DNA from: Lachnospiraceae bacterium | GTDB taxonomy: Bacteria; Bacillota; Clostridia; Lachnospirales; Lachnospiraceae | DNA length: 64,000 nt | Direction: 5' to 3' | Assembly: GCA_029067085.1 (NCBI GenBank) | Contig: JAIEFE010000010.1 | Location: forward strand, 85,748-149,747 | Shown: positions 60,750 to 64,000 of the stretch, one piece after another | Layout: each line of letters starts with the position of its first letter | Numbering within the stretch: position 1 is the stretch's first letter | Notes under the pieces: generated by a model | What the model saw: only the letters and a program-made list of their open reading frames with translations | What the model was told of the DNA's origin: nothing | The model's database searches: none | Made by a program: the position numbers and the translations under genes

Positions 60750-61511
60750 CTATAATCTTACCGAAATTCCTTTATCTTTTAGATATTTCTTTAAATCCCG
60801 TATCTCCATCTCCTTAAAGTGAAAGAGAGATGCCGCCAGCGCCGCCTCAGCCTTTCCTTCCGTGAATGCCTCATAAAAATGTTCCATTGTTCCCGCGCCG
60901 CCGGAAGCGATCACCGGAATTGATACATTTTCCGCAATGGCTCTCGTCAGTTCCAGATCATATCCCGCCTTCGTGCCGTCTCCATCCATGCTGGTAAGAA
61001 GAATCTCTCCGGCACCCAGCTTCTCAGCTTTCATGGCCCATTCTACCGCGTCGATTCCCATATCCACGCGGCCGCCGTTTTTATAGATGGTAAAGCCCTC
61101 ACCATCTGCACGCCTTTTCGCGTCAATCGCGACCACCACACACTGGCTGCCGAATTTATCCGCCGCCTCGCTGATGAGTTCCGGATTCATGATTGCTGCC
61201 GAATTGACGGAAACCTTGTCCGCTCCCTCCCGCAGGATTGCTTTAAAATCCTCTACCGAGCGGATTCCGCCACCCACCGTAAAGGGGATGAACACGCGCT
61301 CTGCGACCTTACGCACCATATCCACCGCCGTCTTTCGGGCGTCGGAGGAAGCTGTAATATCCAGAAACACCAATTCGTCTGCGCCCGACTGATCATAGGC
61401 GGCACCCACCTCCGCCGGGTCTCCTGCATCTTTAAAATTAATGAAATTAACGCCTTTGACCACCCTGCCGTTTTTTACATCCAGACAGGGAATGATTCGC
61501 TTCGTGTGCAT
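60750..61511 (-). CDS. hisF: Imidazole glycerol phosphate synthase, cyclase subunit
   Basis: 253 residues, a TIM barrel: [18 protein letters not shown] with catalytic Asp, [20 protein letters not shown], and the second Asp in [13 protein letters not shown]. It forms imidazole glycerol phosphate and AICAR from PRFAR using ammonia from HisH. It begins 14 nt after hisH ends. No other his gene is in the window. Confidence 0.97.
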   Translation of the reverse strand: MHTKRIIPCLDVKNGRVVKGVNFINFKDAGDPAEVGAAYDQSGADELVFLDITASSDARKTAVDMVRKVAERVFIPFTVGGGIRSVEDFKAILREGADKVSVNSAAIMNPELISEAADKFGSQCVVVAIDAKRRADGEGFTIYKNGGRVDMGIDAVEWAMKAEKLGAGEILLTSMDGDGTKAGYDLELTRAIAENVSIPVIASGGAGTMEHFYEAFTEGKAEAALAASLFHFKEMEIRDLKKYLKDKGISVRL

Positions 61512-61525
61512 CTGTGCGCTCCGTC

Positions 61526-62131
61526 CTAAATTTCCAAAAAGTTCTGTAATATCTTAAGTCCCGTCTCCGAGCTCTTCTCCGGATGAAACTGGCAGGCAAA
61601 CAGGTTGTCCCGCTCCACTGAGGCATGGATCGTCGCCCCGTATTCTGTAACCGCCTTCACATCCGACAATTCTTCCGCCTGCAGATAATAGGAATGTACG
61701 AAATAAACGTAAGCACCCTCTGCAATGCCCTGAAACAATCGTCCCGCATTGGGAAATGTCAGAGAGTTCCAGCCGATATGGGGAATCTTCAGATTTTCCG
61801 TGTCGGGAATCCGTAAAATATTACCCGGCAAAAGGCTGAGTCCTTCTACTCCCGGCGCTTCTTCACTGCTTTCAAACATGAGCTGCAATCCCAGACAGAT
61901 TCCCAAAAAAGGGATTTGTTTATCTGCCGTTTCACGGATCACGGAAACCAGTCCATATCTGTGAAGCTTCTCCATCGCATCGCCGAATGCACCTACCCCC
62001 GGCAATATCACATGATCTGCTGCGAGAATCTCTTCCCTGTTTCTCGTCACCACAGCCTCATGCCCAAGTAAGGCCGCTGCCTTCTCCACACTTTTGATAT
62101 TTCCGGCATCATAATCAATAATTGCTACCAT
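61526..62131 (-). CDS. hisH: Imidazole glycerol phosphate synthase, glutaminase subunit
   Basis: 201 residues, class I glutamine amidotransferase: [10 protein letters not shown], nucleophile Cys in [11 protein letters not shown], and His-Glu in [12 protein letters not shown]. It feeds ammonia to HisF. The ATG at 62131 overlaps the TGA of the acidic-repeat protein gene by one base (TGATG), linking the two in translation. Confidence 0.96.
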   Translation of the reverse strand: MVAIIDYDAGNIKSVEKAAALLGHEAVVTRNREEILAADHVILPGVGAFGDAMEKLHRYGLVSVIRETADKQIPFLGICLGLQLMFESSEEAPGVEGLSLLPGNILRIPDTENLKIPHIGWNSLTFPNAGRLFQGIAEGAYVYFVHSYYLQAEELSDVKAVTEYGATIHASVERDNLFACQFHPEKSSETGLKILQNFLEI

Positions 62132-64000
62132 CACTCCAGCCCTTCAATCCGCTCGATGATCTCTTCCTCCTCCGGAAGGATATCCTGCCGAGCTCCCGAC
62201 TCTTCCCCGTCAGAAAGGGTTCCATTAATGATTGCTTCAAGCAGCTGCGAGTAAGTCACATCGTCTTCTGACGCAATGATCACCAACGCCTGCTCCTCTG
62301 ATACGCCAAAGTCCGTCGACAGTTTCTCTAAAATCTGCTCATAGCTGTCGCTGACCTCGCCGACCACATTGTACTTTTCTGCATCCGACCGAAGGTTCTG
62401 ATAACGTGCTACGCCGCTGATCAGCGCATTTAAGGCCTCCAAACGCATATTCAGCTTTATATAATTATCATACGAATCAAGCTTCCGTTCCATTTGCAGC
62501 ACAAGATTACTCCGCTGGAACAAAATTTCATCCTGCTCGCTGCGCTTCTTGTCGTACAGCAGTGTAAACACTTCACCGTAATCCTTGTGGTCGTAAGCGA
62601 CATGTGCTTGCCGTTTCTGCATATAGGTAGGCAGGAAGGAGGATATAAGCACTATGCAGGCTGCTATGGTACCGCAGAACACAAATACGGTCATCACCTT
62701 CTTCTTAGAAAGTTTTTTCTCCGGCGGTGCCAGCAGATCGACTTCTTCTGTTTTCTTTTCCTTTTTCTCTTTCTTCTTCTTTTTCTTAGCCTTTTTATCT
62801 TCCTCGCCTTCGGCTCCCTCGGCGCCTTCAGCTCCTTCCTCGCCCTCTCCTTCTTTTCCTTTCTTGCCCTTCTTCTTATCCTTCTTTTTCTTCTTTTTGC
62901 CTTTCTTGTCTTCCTCGTTCAATTCCGCAAGAAGTTCCTTGTTCTCATCTGTGACGGTTCCCGTCTCACCTGCATTATCTGCAAGGACTTCAGCCGCTAA
63001 AGGATCCTCCTCATCGTCGCTCTCCAGAAGGAAGTTCAATATCTTTGCGACCAGACCAGGCTTTTTCTCCTCTACAGTCATCTCTGCTTCTTCGCCATTT
63101 GTACCGAGAAGGTCTTCCAGCTCTGTCCCGGCACTCTCCACCGACTCTTCCTCTCTGTCTCTGTCCCCGTCGCCTTCCTTCTTCTTTCTCCCAAACAGCT
63201 TCTTGCGCTTCTTTTTCTCCTTCTTCGGCTTTCCTTCTCCACTTCCCTCTCTGGCAGCTATCTCCTCCGGCGAAAGTTCTCTAATGCTCTCAGCCTCTCT
63301 GGCAGCTTCGTCGTTCTCAAAAAAGTCGAAGGAATTGCCAGTCTCATCATCAGTTCCTTCCAACATGGCCAGCATATCATCGTCTGCAGAAACGCCCTGA
63401 TCTGATTCCTCCAAAAGATTATTGATCTCTGACAGATCTTCATCATGATCCATCCCGGCGAGCAGAGCCGACAGGTCATCATCTCCCGCTGTATCCTCTT
63501 CCGACTCTTCCAGTGCAAAATCTCCCGCCGAACTCCCACTGTCCTCGCCATTTAAAAGACGGTCAATATCTTCTTCAGACATCAAACCCTCGCCATCTTC
63601 AGATATCTCCATCTCATCCATCATATGTTCTTCTAATGCCAGATCTCCCAGATCAATTTCCTCACTCAGAGCCGGCTCTTCCATTTCCATACCACCCTCA
63701 GGCTCATTTCCCCCTGCACCTTCTACCCCGGTCTCTTCCAGAGAAAGTTCATCCAAATGCAGATCATCGAGAGATAAATCATCTAAGGACATTTCATCCA
63801 GTGACAAATCTCCCATTCCAGAATCAACATTCTCCTCTATTGCGCCTTCTTCTGCAGAAAGATCATCTAATGACAGGTCATCTAAAGACAGTTCATCCAT
63901 GGACAGATCATCTGACAGCATATCGTCCAGTGACAGATCATCTGACGATATACCATCCTGCAACAGATCATCTCCTCCCAAATCAACAGTCTCTTCCGAT
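62131..64000 (-). CDS. Large acidic-repeat membrane protein, C-terminal part (5' end outside window)
   Basis: About 622 residues are visible and the frame is still open at the window edge. The visible start is a run of imperfect short repeats of the kind DDLSLDDL, DELSLDDL, SMDELSL (about 20 units over 90 residues), followed by more acidic sequence, then a switch to Lys-rich runs (KKEKKKRKKLFGRKKK; KKGKKKKKKDKKKGKKGK) and Glu-Gly-Ala triplets. One membrane segment lies near residue 445-470 (VFVFCGTIAACIVLISSFLP), then a helical domain of 140 residues. It is upstream of, and coupled to, hisH. Function unknown; the zwitterionic layout suggests a scaffold or assembly protein. Confidence 0.75.
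   Translation of the reverse strand, partial: SEETVDLGGDDLLQDGISSDDLSLDDMLSDDLSMDELSLDDLSLDDLSAEEGAIEENVDSGMGDLSLDEMSLDDLSLDDLHLDELSLEETGVEGAGGNEPEGGMEMEEPALSEEIDLGDLALEEHMMDEMEISEDGEGLMSEEDIDRLLNGEDSGSSAGDFALEESEEDTAGDDDLSALLAGMDHDEDLSEINNLLEESDQGVSADDDMLAMLEGTDDETGNSFDFFENDEAAREAESIRELSPEEIAAREGSGEGKPKKEKKKRKKLFGRKKKEGDGDRDREEESVESAGTELEDLLGTNGEEAEMTVEEKKPGLVAKILNFLLESDDEEDPLAAEVLADNAGETGTVTDENKELLAELNEEDKKGKKKKKKDKKKGKKGKEGEGEEGAEGAEGAEGEEDKKAKKKKKKEKKEKKTEEVDLLAPPEKKLSKKKVMTVFVFCGTIAACIVLISSFLPTYMQKRQAHVAYDHKDYGEVFTLLYDKKRSEQDEILFQRSNLVLQMERKLDSYDNYIKLNMRLEALNALISGVARYQNLRSDAEKYNVVGEVSDSYEQILEKLSTDFGVSEEQALVIIASEDDVTYSQLLEAIINGTLSDGEESGARQDILPEEEEIIERIEGLE

Noticed and set aside
62494..63400. 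Long plus-strand frames rich in Phe, Ser and Leu
   Set aside because: They are the complement of the Lys/Glu/Asp-rich repeats of the minus-strand protein.

Overview
The window looks like chromosome from a Gram-positive anaerobic Clostridium relative, most likely a gut Lachnospiraceae. The support is strong AGGAGG-type ribosome sites, a CD3324-family protein, the UPF0210/ACT pair, a UPF0397 ECF transporter, FeoAB, NifU/NifS of Firmicute type, a coaE-polA locus with an FtsA-like ATPase, and plant-polysaccharide enzymes (GH5, GH3, GH67, GH13). The assignment rests on gene content and style only, because there is no rRNA in the window.

Layout. 0-8 kb: the end of rmuC, a histidine-free HPr/Crh-like protein divergent from a membrane-anchored GH5 glucanase followed by a SulP transporter, then a G1P dehydrogenase-like enzyme and a GH13 glucosidase. 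8-13 kb: a lone membrane protein and a tight four-gene operon gshA / class II amidohydrolase / nifS / nifU. 13-24 kb: a GNAT-Nudix fusion, a small P-loop kinase, a LysM protein, then a same-strand run of ECF transporter (S, fused A-A, T), epimerase and FeoA-FeoB, and the UPF0210-ACT pair. 24-35 kb: a soluble chemotaxis-type receptor, WalJ-like hydrolase, FtsA-like ATPase, coaE, polA, orphan zinc-finger anti-sigma, GH25 lysozyme with WalR-like boxes, YitT protein and dCMP deaminase. 35-45 kb: an XRE regulator, two ABC half-transporters behind a LytTR/GHKL two-component pair, an XRE-flavin-fold fusion with a second flavin-fold protein, a ceramidase-like protein, an acetyltransferase and a CD3324 protein. 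45-50 kb: a GH67-GH3 xylan side-chain operon with a hairpin-rich repeat in its leader, and two very small overlapping genes.

50-58.4 kb is accessory in character. It becomes visibly AT-rich and carries three small DNA-binding regulators, a lipoprotein, hypothetical membrane proteins, a HEPN-motif protein, a small zinc-ribbon protein, a tiny membrane peptide, a frameshifted gene remnant and several perfect palindromes. It ends at a tRNA-Leu(CAA) gene. 58.6-64 kb returns to core metabolism: lysA, ung, hisF, hisH and the C-terminal part of a large acidic-repeat membrane protein that runs off the window.

Best candidates for something new are the gshA-amidohydrolase-nifS-nifU operon, which could be a gamma-glutamylcysteine-linked sulfur supply route, and the AT-rich HEPN-containing tract beside tRNA-Leu. 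There is no CRISPR array, rRNA, complete insertion sequence or prophage in the window.
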